Assembly (NCBI RefSeq): GCF_000196895.1
Contig: NC_014297.1
Coordinates: 1,116,001 to 1,180,000 of the forward strand
Source: Halalkalicoccus jeotgali B3
Lineage (GTDB): Archaea > Halobacteriota > Halobacteria > Halobacteriales > Halalkalicoccaceae
Direction: 5' to 3'
DNA: 64,000 bases
Under the pieces are notes generated by a model, which saw only the letters and a program-made list of their open reading frames with translations, was not told the DNA's origin and ran no database searches. Shown here piece by piece: positions 50,838 through 59,548 of this stretch. How positions within the stretch are numbered: the first letter of the stretch is position 1; each line of letters begins with the position of its first letter. Both the position numbers and the translations under genes were made by a program.

Positions 50838-51659
50838 ATGGCACTCGACGTCGTCCGTGCGCTGACGGAAGGCTTAGACCGACTCACGAGTCGCAACGGT
50901 TTCGTGTTCGTCGGCGCCTTCACGCTGATCGCGATCGTCGGCAACGTCGCCCTCGACAGCGCGACGGTTGCGCTCGAAGCGCTGACTGCCGACTTGGCTG
51001 CCCAGACGGACCAACCCCAGCCACAACCGCTGCCAGAGGGCGCGACGCCGCTTGCGGTCGATCTGCCTGGGTCCGTGATCGCCCTCCTGGTCCTCGGGTG
51101 GCTACTCGCGTGGGCAGCGACGAGCGTCCTCGCCGTGCGGGTCGTGGCGAGCGACCACACCGAGGCGATCCCCGACGATCTGCTCTCGCGGCGACTGACG
51201 CTCGCGACGGTCAACGAGGTATTCGCCCGGATCGTCGTCCTGACGCTCATCGGAATCGGGTTCGTCGCCCTCGTTCTCCCGGGGATCTTCCTCGCGATCT
51301 GTTTCTACTTCGTCCGGCCGCTGATCGCCATCGAGGACCGAAACGCGATCGATGCGATGACCGAGAGCTGGCGCCTCTCGCGGGGCAACCGGATCCGGAT
51401 CCTCCTCTTGCTGGTCGGGGCGGTCGCCGTCTATGCAGCCATCTCGATCGCCGGGACCCTCGGCGCGCTGGCTCTCTCGGCGCTTCCCGTTGTGGGAACG
51501 GTGATCTCGATCGTCTTTGCGGCGGTCGCGAACGTCTTCTGGCTTGCCGTCTCCGCCCGGGCGTTCGTCCAGTTTCACGAGCCGGTCGAACCGGAACCCG
51601 AGGCCGGGGGGTCCGAGCCGGACGACGGATGGGACGACCCGCCGGGCGTCGAGTGGTAG
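50838..51659 (+). CDS. Membrane protein, glycerophosphodiester-phosphodiesterase-membrane-domain-like
   Basis: A 273-residue protein with about six membrane helices (about 20-40, 78-103, 132-160, 188-208, 213-235). The middle RPLIAIEDRNAIDAMTESWRLSRGNRIRI resembles the amphipathic segment of the haloarchaeal DUF7847/GlpQ-membrane-domain-like family. The tail is acidic. Function unknown. Confidence 0.65.
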   Translation: MALDVVRALTEGLDRLTSRNGFVFVGAFTLIAIVGNVALDSATVALEALTADLAAQTDQPQPQPLPEGATPLAVDLPGSVIALLVLGWLLAWAATSVLAVRVVASDHTEAIPDDLLSRRLTLATVNEVFARIVVLTLIGIGFVALVLPGIFLAICFYFVRPLIAIEDRNAIDAMTESWRLSRGNRIRILLLLVGAVAVYAAISIAGTLGALALSALPVVGTVISIVFAAVANVFWLAVSARAFVQFHEPVEPEPEAGGSEPDDGWDDPPGVEW

Positions 51660-51700
51660 AAAACGCGCCCTTTAACCGGCCGACGGGGTAAGGAAAAGCG

Positions 51701-52228
51701 ATGGCAACGCCACGGGTTCCCGGTGACGAGGCGATCGAACTCCCCTGTGGCGAGTCGGTCTCGCTCGCCCAACTGGACATGGGGATGCGCGAGTACGCCT
51801 GTTCGTGCGGGGAGCGCCACGCCCTCGTGATGGACGTCCACCCACCCTCGCGGTTCGTCCCCGAGGCGATCGTCGCGGTGCTCAGAGAGACCGTCGAAAC
51901 CGAAGACGAGTTCGGCGAGTTCGGCACGCCCCACATCATGGGCGTCGTCCTCGAGGAGTTTCCCGACGGAGTCGTCGCCGAGGACGTCTCGGAGAACGGC
52001 CAAGTCGGGTATTCGATGCTCTGGCTGACGGACTTCGACTCCCGACGCCTGCACGTCGTCGTCGTCGAGTTGCTGGTCGAACTGATGGAACACGCGATCA
52101 GCCACAGCGAGGACTCGGGGGCCACAAGCGAGTTCGAAGAGCAGATGCTCGAGTTCGACGTCGAGGCGTTCGTCGACGATTATCGAACGGCCCGCGAGTT
52201 CGAGAGCGAGTTCGACCGGCCGGCTTAG
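51701..52228 (+). CDS. Haloarchaeal conserved protein (DUF5815-like)
   Basis: A 175-residue protein, start MATPRVPGDEAIELPCGESVSL. The N-terminus has CGESVS and CSCGERH (a possible half zinc site), then FVPEAIVAVLRETVE, VLEEFPDGVVAEDVSENGQVGY and a helical end. It matches a haloarchaeal family (I believe DUF5815). Function unknown. Confidence 0.68.
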   Translation: MATPRVPGDEAIELPCGESVSLAQLDMGMREYACSCGERHALVMDVHPPSRFVPEAIVAVLRETVETEDEFGEFGTPHIMGVVLEEFPDGVVAEDVSENGQVGYSMLWLTDFDSRRLHVVVVELLVELMEHAISHSEDSGATSEFEEQMLEFDVEAFVDDYRTAREFESEFDRPA

Positions 52229-52407
52229 TTACTTCTACAGTAGTTCGCAGTCGTTTCGTACTCTGTGCATGATCCGTGCCGCCGGTTCACGGCCCAGGTA
52301 TCACCGGTGTCACTGTAAGACGTTCATGTCCCGTCTTGAGTCTGCGCCTATCTGATCTCGTTGGCCCGGCTTGCGTTTCTCGTGGATCTCTGTCCGTTTC
52401 GTTCCGT

Positions 52408-52417
52408 GTATTTAATA
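52408..52417 (+). promoter_or_regulatory. TATA box of the second GIDE-like gene
   Basis: GTATTTAATA is centred 27-28 nt before ATG 52440. Between it and the start lies an inverted repeat ATTCT-AAT-AGAAT (52421-52433), a possible operator. The gap 52229-52407 holds no recognisable gene. Confidence 0.5.
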
Positions 52418-52439
52418 CATATTCTAATAGAATGGATTT

Positions 52440-53267
52440 ATGGAAGACGTAGTCCTAGCTCTCTTGTTCAGCATCGGATCGCTTCTGGCCTTCGTGTGGT
52501 TCGGCTACCGAGGTGCGATTGTTTACCGTCTGTACAGATCGGTTTCGAACGGTGGTGGTAGCGATAGATCTGACCTCGTTGACGGGCGCAAAGCGACTGT
52601 CGAAGGGGATATCGTTATCGAGCAGGCTGCAAACGAAACCTACCCGGGAGAAACAACTCTTGAGTCGGTACCGGCCGCACTCTTGCTCTGGCGCGTCCGC
52701 AAGCGAAAGAACCGATCCGATGGATGGGATATGGTTGAATCCGGTTTGGAATCTGGCGTGTTCAAGCTAGATACCGGCGGCGGCCAGATCCGCGTCGATA
52801 CGGACTGGCTTGTCAAACAACATGGAGATACGGGTATTGACTCGCTTACACCATCCGATTTGAAGAGTGAGTCGTTCAGGGATTCGCTTGCGGCCAAGAC
52901 GGGTGTCGTATCACGATACGTCTACTTCGACCGGTTCCGCGATACCGTCGATGCTATGAAAACGGTGTCCTGGCCCCCGAACAGTTATCAGCATCTGGAA
53001 CGTTCACGACAGAACTATCGGATCGAAGTCGCGATGGCGCCCGAAGCGAAATCGCTGACGGTCCATGGTCAGGTCGCCATCGAGCAGGGCGAAGTCGTAC
53101 TATCCGGATCCGATAGCGTGCCGATGGCGATAGCCGATACTGGAATCGAATCGCTAGAAAGTAATCTGCGAGCGCAGATGACCACGTCCGGTGTGTATGC
53201 CTTTGGCTCGCTCATCGCCTCGGCGGCCTTCTTCTACGTGTGGGTGCTCCCCGAACTCCCCCTTTAG
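52440..53267 (+). CDS. GIDE-like membrane protein, second copy
   Basis: A 275-residue protein with a membrane helix at each end (about 5-30 and 248-270) and a soluble GIDE-like middle: ATVEGDIVIEQAANE, AALLLWRVRKRKNRSDGWDMVESG, GVFKLDTGGGQIRVDTDWLV and a late SLTVHGQVAIEQGEVVLSG. It shares layout with 24033-24809 but little sequence. Codon use is less GC-biased than its neighbours and it sits in AT-rich surroundings, hinting at transfer. Confidence 0.65.
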   Translation: MEDVVLALLFSIGSLLAFVWFGYRGAIVYRLYRSVSNGGGSDRSDLVDGRKATVEGDIVIEQAANETYPGETTLESVPAALLLWRVRKRKNRSDGWDMVESGLESGVFKLDTGGGQIRVDTDWLVKQHGDTGIDSLTPSDLKSESFRDSLAAKTGVVSRYVYFDRFRDTVDAMKTVSWPPNSYQHLERSRQNYRIEVAMAPEAKSLTVHGQVAIEQGEVVLSGSDSVPMAIADTGIESLESNLRAQMTTSGVYAFGSLIASAAFFYVWVLPELPL

Positions 53268-53462
53268 TCCGGCTGTACGCTACTGGCGTCGTTTCAGTGC
53301 TGACTGTTTCTCCCCTTCGCTCCCCCTGGTGATCGCCGTCGTACGGCTTTCCAGCCGACCTTGCTGGCCCGCCTACTGGTCCCCGCCCCTGTTGGAAGAG
53401 GAACCGTCCCGTTCGTGTACAACCATGCAAATAGGTTTGTGTATGAGCGTTCAGGATGCGGT

Positions 53463-54698
53463 ATGGCAACTACCGACCGCTCGCGGGAGCGCCGCGAGGA
53501 GATCGAGGCGATCCTCGAACGCAAGCCGGGCGTCCGCGAGGTCCGCGACGAGGCCGACCGCTACACCGTCGTCGGGGCCGCGGGCCGAGGAACCTACGCG
53601 AACTGGCTGACGCCCATCGAGGAGCACTTCGTCTGTCACCGCAACGCAATCCCCGAGATCGCGGACGACTCCTGGACGATCACCTTTTCCGGCGGTCTCG
53701 ACGGCGAGGCCTCCGTGGCCGACCTCACCGAGCGATTCCCGACAGTCGCGGTCGCGCACACCATGGAGTGTGCGGGCAACGGCCGCGGCCAGCACGACCC
53801 CGAGACCGCGAGCGTCCAGTGGGGTTTCGAGGCCGCCGCCACCGCCGTCTGGACCGGCGTTCCCCTCAGTTCCGTTCTCCGAGCGTTTTCGGAGGAACTC
53901 CCCGAATCGGGATGGCTGACCGCCATCGGCGGCGACCCCGGCGAGGAGGGGGTCTTCGCCCGGTCGATCCCAGTCGAGAAGGCGACCGACGACTGCATCC
54001 TGGCCGTCGGCGTCAACGGCCGGCCGATCCCCGCCGAACACGGCTACCCAGTACGATTGCTCGTTCCGGGCTGGTACGGCGTCAACAGCGTGAAGTGGCT
54101 CGACGAACTCCGACTCATGGACTCGATGGTCACGGAGGGCTCGCTCGACCGACCCGGGCGCCACGCCGAGTGGCAACAGGACGAGTACCGGATCCATCCC
54201 GCGGGTGAGACCCCTGAGCCGATGGAAACCATCGAAACGTTCGACACGTGGGACCAGTTCGAGTCCGACGAGATCGACCATCCCTACACCTTCGACGAGA
54301 ACGTGATGTCGGTGATCGGCGCACCCGACGGCGAGGAACCGGTCCGCGCCGGAGAAGTCGACGTCTGTGGCGTCGCGTGGGCGGGCGACGATACGGTCGA
54401 GCGCGTCGAGGTCTCGACGGATGGCGGCGAACACTGGAGCGAGGCAGAACGGTTCGGCCCCGACTACGCGGGCGCGTGGCGGCTCTTTCGGACCACGTGG
54501 GACGCGACGCCCGGAACACACACGCTTGTCTCGCGGGCGAGCGACGACCGGGGCCGGACCCAACCGGCGACGATCGGCACCCCCGAGGAGGGGTTCGGAG
54601 CGCTCGATTCCGGCCGATACCCGTGGAACGAGGGCGGGTACGCCGCGAACGCCTATCTGCCGAACGCGTTCGAGGTCGAGGTCGAACCCGAGAGGTAG
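53463..54698 (+). CDS. Sulfite oxidase-family molybdopterin oxidoreductase
   Basis: A 411-residue Mo-pterin enzyme of the sulfite oxidase fold. The Mo-ligand cysteine is C103 in TMECAGNGRG; the Mo-co domain (about 40-280) also has GVPLSSVLRAF and LLVPGWYGVNSVKWL, and the C-terminal Ig-like dimerisation domain (about 295-405) has VDVCGVAWAGDDTVERVEVSTDGG. No signal peptide or Tat motif is visible, so it is cytoplasmic as it stands. ATG 53463; TATA-like TGTGTATG 26 nt upstream. The gap 53268-53462 shows no gene. MoeA proteins in the window can supply its cofactor. Confidence 0.88.
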   Translation: MATTDRSRERREEIEAILERKPGVREVRDEADRYTVVGAAGRGTYANWLTPIEEHFVCHRNAIPEIADDSWTITFSGGLDGEASVADLTERFPTVAVAHTMECAGNGRGQHDPETASVQWGFEAAATAVWTGVPLSSVLRAFSEELPESGWLTAIGGDPGEEGVFARSIPVEKATDDCILAVGVNGRPIPAEHGYPVRLLVPGWYGVNSVKWLDELRLMDSMVTEGSLDRPGRHAEWQQDEYRIHPAGETPEPMETIETFDTWDQFESDEIDHPYTFDENVMSVIGAPDGEEPVRAGEVDVCGVAWAGDDTVERVEVSTDGGEHWSEAERFGPDYAGAWRLFRTTWDATPGTHTLVSRASDDRGRTQPATIGTPEEGFGALDSGRYPWNEGGYAANAYLPNAFEVEVEPER

Positions 54699-54777
54699 TC
54701 TTCGAATCTCGAAACGCGGCTTCGCTTTTCACAACGTATCGTTCCTCTTATTACGATGTGCGAACTGGGTCCGGGTG

Positions 54778-57700
54778 ATGACCGACGAGGACACGGTCGA
54801 CGGGGAGCAACGGACGATCCTTCTCATCGGAAGCGGCCCGATCCAGATCGGGCAGGCCGCCGAGTTCGACTACTCCGGCGCCCAAGCCTGCCGAGCGCTT
54901 CAAGAGGAGGGGGTCCGAGTCGTCCTCGTCAACTCAAATCCCGCGACGATCATGACCGATCCCGAGATGGCCGATAAGGTCTACATCGAGCCGATCACGA
55001 CCGAGGCCATCGCGGAGATCATCGAAAAGGAACGCCCCGACGGCGTCATTGCCGGTCTGGGCGGCCAGACGGGGCTGAACGTCACCGCCGAACTCGCAGA
55101 GGAGGGCGTCCTCGAGGAGTTCGACGTCGAGATCATGGGCACGCCCCTCGAGACCATCTACGCGACCGAGGACCGCGATCAGTTCCGCGAGCGCATGGAG
55201 GAGATCGGACAGCCGATGCCCCGCTCGCGCACCATCGAGTCCGTCGGCGAGGTCGAGGACGCCGTCGAGGCCGTCGGCGGCCTGCCGGTAATCATGCGCA
55301 CGACCTACACCCTCGGCGGGTCGGGGTCGGGCGTCGTCGAGGAGATGGACGAACTCAAGGAGTCGGTCCGCAGGGGACTTCGCCTCTCCCGGAACGGGGA
55401 GGTACTGATCACGGAATCCATCTCGGGCTGGGTCGAACTCGAATACGAGGTGATGCGCGACGCCGACGACTCGTGTATCATCATCTGCAACATGGAGAAC
55501 ATCGACCCGATGGGCATTCACACCGGCGAATCGACCGTCGTCACCCCTTCGCAGGTGATCCCCGACGAGGGCCACCAGGAGATGCGCTCGGCGGCGCTGG
55601 AAGTCATTCGCGACCTGGGGATCCAAGGCGGGTGTAACATCCAGTTCGCCTGGCACGACGACGGCACGCCCGGTGGCGAGTACAGGGTCGTGGAGGTCAA
55701 CCCGCGGGTGTCTCGCTCCTCGGCGCTGGCCTCGAAAGCGACGGGGTATCCCATCGCCCGCGTAACGGCGAAGGTCGCGCTCGGAAAGCGTCTCCACGAG
55801 ATCGAAAACGAGATCACCGGCGAGACGACCGCCGCCTTCGAGCCGGCGATCGACTACGTCGTAACCAAAGTCCCGCGCTGGCCCAAGGACAAGTTCGACG
55901 AGGTCGAGTTCAAACTCGGTACCGCGATGAAGAGTACGGGAGAAGCGATGTCGATCGGGCGGACCTTCGAGGAGTCACTGTTGAAGGCGCTTCGCTCGAC
56001 GGAGTACGTCCCCGACGTCGACTGGGGGACCCTCTCGGACGAGGACCTCGAGGAGGGGTACCTCGAGACGCCCTCACCGGATCGCCCCTACGGGATGTTC
56101 GAGGCCTTCTCGCGGGGCTATTCGGTCGAGGAGATCTGTGAGTTGACCGGGATCTACGAGTGGTACGTCGAGCGCTACGAGACCATCGCCAGCGCGGCCG
56201 ACGCCGCACAGAACGGCGAGTTCGGGGAGGCGGCCGAGATCGGCTTTACGAACGCACAGGTCGCGGCGGGGATCGACGCCAGCGAGGCCTCGACGATCCC
56301 GCAGGCCGACGGCGGCGCGATCGACGCCGTCGAGGCGAGCGCGCCCGAGCGCGACTTCAAGCAGGTCGATACCTGCGCCGGGGAGTTTGCTGCCTCGACG
56401 CCGTATTACTACTCCGCACGCGCCCGCGGCGACCGGCTGGGCCGCGACGAGGTACAGGTCGATACCGACGCCGAGAGCGTCGTGATCGTCGGCGGGGGCC
56501 CGATCCGCATCGGCCAGGGCGTCGAGTTCGACTACTGTACGGTCCACGCCGTCCAGGCACTCCGCGAGAACGGTATCGAGGCCCACGTCGTCAACAACAA
56601 CCCCGAAACCGTTTCGACGGACTACGACACCTCCGACGGGCTCTTTTTCGAACCCATCACCGCAGAGGAGGTCGCGGACGTGATCGAGGCCACGGGTGCC
56701 GACGGCGCGATGATCCAGTTCGGCGGCCAGACCTCCGTCGACATCGGCGAACCGCTGGAGCAGGAGATCGAGCGTCGTGGACTGGACTGTGAGATCATGG
56801 GTACGGCTGTCGACGCGATGGACTTAGCGGAGGACCGCGACCGGTTCAACGGACTCATGGACGAACTGGGCATCGCCCAACCCGAGGGCGGCACCGCGAC
56901 CAGCGAGGCCGAGGCGCTCGATCTCGCCCACGAGATCGGCTATCCCGTGCTCGTTCGCCCTTCCTACGTGCTGGGCGGGCGGGCGATGGAGGTCGTCCAT
57001 TCCGATTCGGAGCTCGAGGAGTACATCGAAGAAGCAGTGCGTGTCGCCCCCGACAAACCGATCCTCGTCGATAAGTTCCTCGAAGGCGGCGTCGAACTCG
57101 ACGTCGACGCCGTTTCCGACGGCGAGCGCGTGCTGATCGGCGGGATCATGGAACACGTCGAGAGCGCCGGGGTCCACTCGGGGGACTCTGCGTGTATGAT
57201 CCCGCCGCGCTGGCTCGAGGCCGACGCGATGGGGCGCATCCGCGAGGTGGTCGAGCAAATCGCCCGCGCGCTCGACACCGTGGGCCTGCTCAACGTCCAA
57301 CTGGCCGTCTACGAGGGCGAAGTCTACGTCTTGGAGGCGAACCCCCGGTCGTCCCGGACGGTGCCGTTCGTCTCGAAGGCCACCGGCGTCCCGATTGCGA
57401 AGCTCGCCGCCCGCGTGATGGCCGGCGCAAGCCTCGACGACCTGGATGCGAGCGAGGGGATCCCCGAACAGACCAGCGTCAAGGAGGTCGTCCTGCCCTT
57501 CGACCGCCTGCCCGGATCCGACCCGCGCCTCGGCCCCGAGATGAAGTCCACCGGGGAAGTCATGGGCACCGCCGATTCGTTCGGCAAGGCCTACTGGAAG
57601 GCCCAGCAGGCCGCCGGCGCCGTCCTCCCGCGCGGGGGCACTGCCGTGATCGATCTGGACGTCGACGGCTTCGACGAGTTCTACGAGATCAGGGAGTTCG

Positions 57701-57915
57701 AGGACGTGCCCGAAGCGATCCGCGAGGGCAAGGTCGATCTGGTGATCACGCGCGATCGCGAGTCACTCCAGACCGCCGTCGAGGAGGACGTCACCTACTA
57801 CTCGACCGCGCCGAGCGTGCAGGCGGCCCTCGAGGCGCTGCGCGCGCGCGACGACCCCCTCGATGTCCGGGCGGTTTCGGACCGGCCCGTCCGCGAGGCC
57901 GAGTGGGGGCGATGA
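54778..57915 (+). CDS. carB: Carbamoyl-phosphate synthase large subunit
   Basis: A 1045-residue CarB. It consists of two homologous synthetase halves, each with an ATP-grasp domain (first half LLIGSGPIQIGQAAEFDYSG...LGGSGSGVVEE; second half VIVGGGPIRIGQGVEFDYCT...VRPSYVLGGRAMEVV), a linking oligomerisation region (about 400-560) and a short MGS-like allosteric end. It makes carbamoyl phosphate for arginine and pyrimidines from glutamine-derived ammonia. TATA-like TCTTATTAC lies about 29 nt before ATG 54778. The small subunit carA is 1.6 kb away on the other strand. Confidence 0.96.
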   Translation: MTDEDTVDGEQRTILLIGSGPIQIGQAAEFDYSGAQACRALQEEGVRVVLVNSNPATIMTDPEMADKVYIEPITTEAIAEIIEKERPDGVIAGLGGQTGLNVTAELAEEGVLEEFDVEIMGTPLETIYATEDRDQFRERMEEIGQPMPRSRTIESVGEVEDAVEAVGGLPVIMRTTYTLGGSGSGVVEEMDELKESVRRGLRLSRNGEVLITESISGWVELEYEVMRDADDSCIIICNMENIDPMGIHTGESTVVTPSQVIPDEGHQEMRSAALEVIRDLGIQGGCNIQFAWHDDGTPGGEYRVVEVNPRVSRSSALASKATGYPIARVTAKVALGKRLHEIENEITGETTAAFEPAIDYVVTKVPRWPKDKFDEVEFKLGTAMKSTGEAMSIGRTFEESLLKALRSTEYVPDVDWGTLSDEDLEEGYLETPSPDRPYGMFEAFSRGYSVEEICELTGIYEWYVERYETIASAADAAQNGEFGEAAEIGFTNAQVAAGIDASEASTIPQADGGAIDAVEASAPERDFKQVDTCAGEFAASTPYYYSARARGDRLGRDEVQVDTDAESVVIVGGGPIRIGQGVEFDYCTVHAVQALRENGIEAHVVNNNPETVSTDYDTSDGLFFEPITAEEVADVIEATGADGAMIQFGGQTSVDIGEPLEQEIERRGLDCEIMGTAVDAMDLAEDRDRFNGLMDELGIAQPEGGTATSEAEALDLAHEIGYPVLVRPSYVLGGRAMEVVHSDSELEEYIEEAVRVAPDKPILVDKFLEGGVELDVDAVSDGERVLIGGIMEHVESAGVHSGDSACMIPPRWLEADAMGRIREVVEQIARALDTVGLLNVQLAVYEGEVYVLEANPRSSRTVPFVSKATGVPIAKLAARVMAGASLDDLDASEGIPEQTSVKEVVLPFDRLPGSDPRLGPEMKSTGEVMGTADSFGKAYWKAQQAAGAVLPRGGTAVIDLDVDGFDEFYEIREFEDVPEAIREGKVDLVITRDRESLQTAVEEDVTYYSTAPSVQAALEALRARDDPLDVRAVSDRPVREAEWGR

Positions 57916-57958
57916 CTGCCGGGTAAACCTTCAACCGGCTCGCGCCGGTAGGTCAACT

Positions 57959-58660
57959 ATGGCTATCGAGACCGTTCTGGTGGCGGGCGCGAGCGGGAAG
58001 ACGGGTCGCGAGATCCTGCACCTCCTTCGGAACACCGACCTCCACGTGCGCGCGATGACGCGCGACCCCGCGAACGTCGGCCGCCTCACGCGGCTGGGAG
58101 CCGACGAGGTGATCGTCGGGGACCTCCTCGAACAGGCCGACGCCGACCGGGCGGTCTCGGGGGTCGACACCGTTCTCTGTGCCGTGGGAACGAAACCGGG
58201 ACTCGACGCCCTGACCGGCGGGTTCGTCGACGGACAGGGTGTGATCAACCTCGCCGACGCCGCGAGCGAAGCGGGCGTCGAACGGTTCGTCTTCGAGTCC
58301 TCACTGGGGGTCGGCGACGCGAAAGCGGGCCTACCCCTGCCCGCGCGCGTCCTCATCGGGCCGATCCTCCGGGCGAAAGACGACTCCGAGACCCACCTCC
58401 GCGAGTCGGGGCTGACGTATACGATCCTCCGGCCCGGCGGGCTGACGACCGGGCCGCCCTCGGGTGAAGTCGTCGTCGGCGAGGGCGGCGATTCTGTTTC
58501 GGGCCGTATCTCACGGGCCGACGTCGCCCGTCTGATGGTCGCCGCGCCGTTTACCCCCGAGGCCGAAAACCGCACCTTCGAGGTCGTGAGCCACGAGGGA
58601 CTCCGGGGGTCGCCGAAAAACGTCGTCCCGATGACGTGGGTCGAGCCGAGCGTGGCCTGA
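57959..58660 (+). CDS. NAD(P)H-binding protein (NmrA/atypical SDR type)
   Basis: A 233-residue atypical short-chain-dehydrogenase-like protein. The nucleotide motif GASGKTG is at 10-16, then RAMTRDPANVGRL and FVFESSLGVGD; YTILRPGGLTTG is the substrate-side signature of the NmrA-like group. Catalytic Tyr-x-x-x-Lys is not obvious, so it may be a redox sensor or a reductase with another mechanism. 43 nt after carB. Confidence 0.83.
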   Translation: MAIETVLVAGASGKTGREILHLLRNTDLHVRAMTRDPANVGRLTRLGADEVIVGDLLEQADADRAVSGVDTVLCAVGTKPGLDALTGGFVDGQGVINLADAASEAGVERFVFESSLGVGDAKAGLPLPARVLIGPILRAKDDSETHLRESGLTYTILRPGGLTTGPPSGEVVVGEGGDSVSGRISRADVARLMVAAPFTPEAENRTFEVVSHEGLRGSPKNVVPMTWVEPSVA

Positions 58661-58695
58661 GTCGGACGGACCGACCGCACGTAGATTTGTCACGA

Positions 58696-58704
58696 AAATA
58701 TTTA
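58696..58704 (+). promoter_or_regulatory. TATA box of the GDPD gene
   Basis: AAATATTTA is centred about 30 nt before ATG 58730. Confidence 0.55.
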
Positions 58705-58729
58705 ACGCATTCCACCGGATAGGACGCCA

Positions 58730-59548
58730 ATGATTCCCGATACGGACGTCGAGGCGATGTGGGCCGTCGGGCCCGACGTGGCGAGCGCACCTCCTCCGAT
58801 CCCCGAGGGGACGCCCGCGCTGATCGCACACCGCGGGTTCGCGGGACAGTACCCCGAGAACACGGTGGGTGCGATCCGGGCGGCCTCCCGGACGGCCGAC
58901 TGGATCGAGATCGACTGTCGCCCGACCGCCGACGGCGATCCGGCCGTCTTTCACGACCACCGGCTCGATCGCCTCACCGACCGGCGCGGCCTCGTCGCCG
59001 AGACACCGAGCGAGGTGGTCTTCCGGACGGAAGTGCTCGAAAGCGGCGCCTCGATCCCCCGTCTCGACAGGGCGCTCGAGGCCGTCGGGCCCGACGTCGG
59101 CGTCGTCCTCGACCTCAAGGGCCGGTTCGGCGCTCTTTCGGGTCCCGACGGGCGCTCCGAGACGTGGGACTGGGTCGCGTCGGCACTCGACACCCTCGCG
59201 GGGGCCGACCGTCGCATCCTCGTCTCGACGTTCTGGGAGGACGCGCTGGCTGCCGTCGAGGAGACGGCGGACGTCCCGACTGCCGTCCTGTTCTGCGAGG
59301 ACGCCGCGGGCGGGCTGGCGGTCGCTCGCCGGTATGGCTGTGAAGCGATCCACCCCGCCGCCCACCTGCTGACCGACGTGGGCGGCGGAGCGGCCCTCGT
59401 CGATCGGGCACACGAGTCGGGCATGGCGGTCAACGTCTGGTCGCCGGTCACCCGCTACGAGGGCGCGCTTCTTTCGGCTCGCGGGGTCGACGGCGTCATC
59501 ACTGACTACGACGACGTGCTGCGGCCCCGGCGGGTGCTCCCGCCCTAG
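58730..59548 (+). CDS. Glycerophosphodiester phosphodiesterase
   Basis: A 272-residue GDPD TIM-barrel. Active-site residues: His34-Arg35 in AHRGFAGQYPENT, Glu60 and Asp62 in EIDCRPTADGDP, His75 in VFHDHRLDRL. No signal peptide is seen. It hydrolyses glycerophosphodiesters to glycerol phosphate and alcohol; archaeal natural substrate is not certain. Its TAG stop interlocks with the carA stop as CTAG (59545-59548). Confidence 0.9.
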   Translation: MIPDTDVEAMWAVGPDVASAPPPIPEGTPALIAHRGFAGQYPENTVGAIRAASRTADWIEIDCRPTADGDPAVFHDHRLDRLTDRRGLVAETPSEVVFRTEVLESGASIPRLDRALEAVGPDVGVVLDLKGRFGALSGPDGRSETWDWVASALDTLAGADRRILVSTFWEDALAAVEETADVPTAVLFCEDAAGGLAVARRYGCEAIHPAAHLLTDVGGGAALVDRAHESGMAVNVWSPVTRYEGALLSARGVDGVITDYDDVLRPRRVLPP

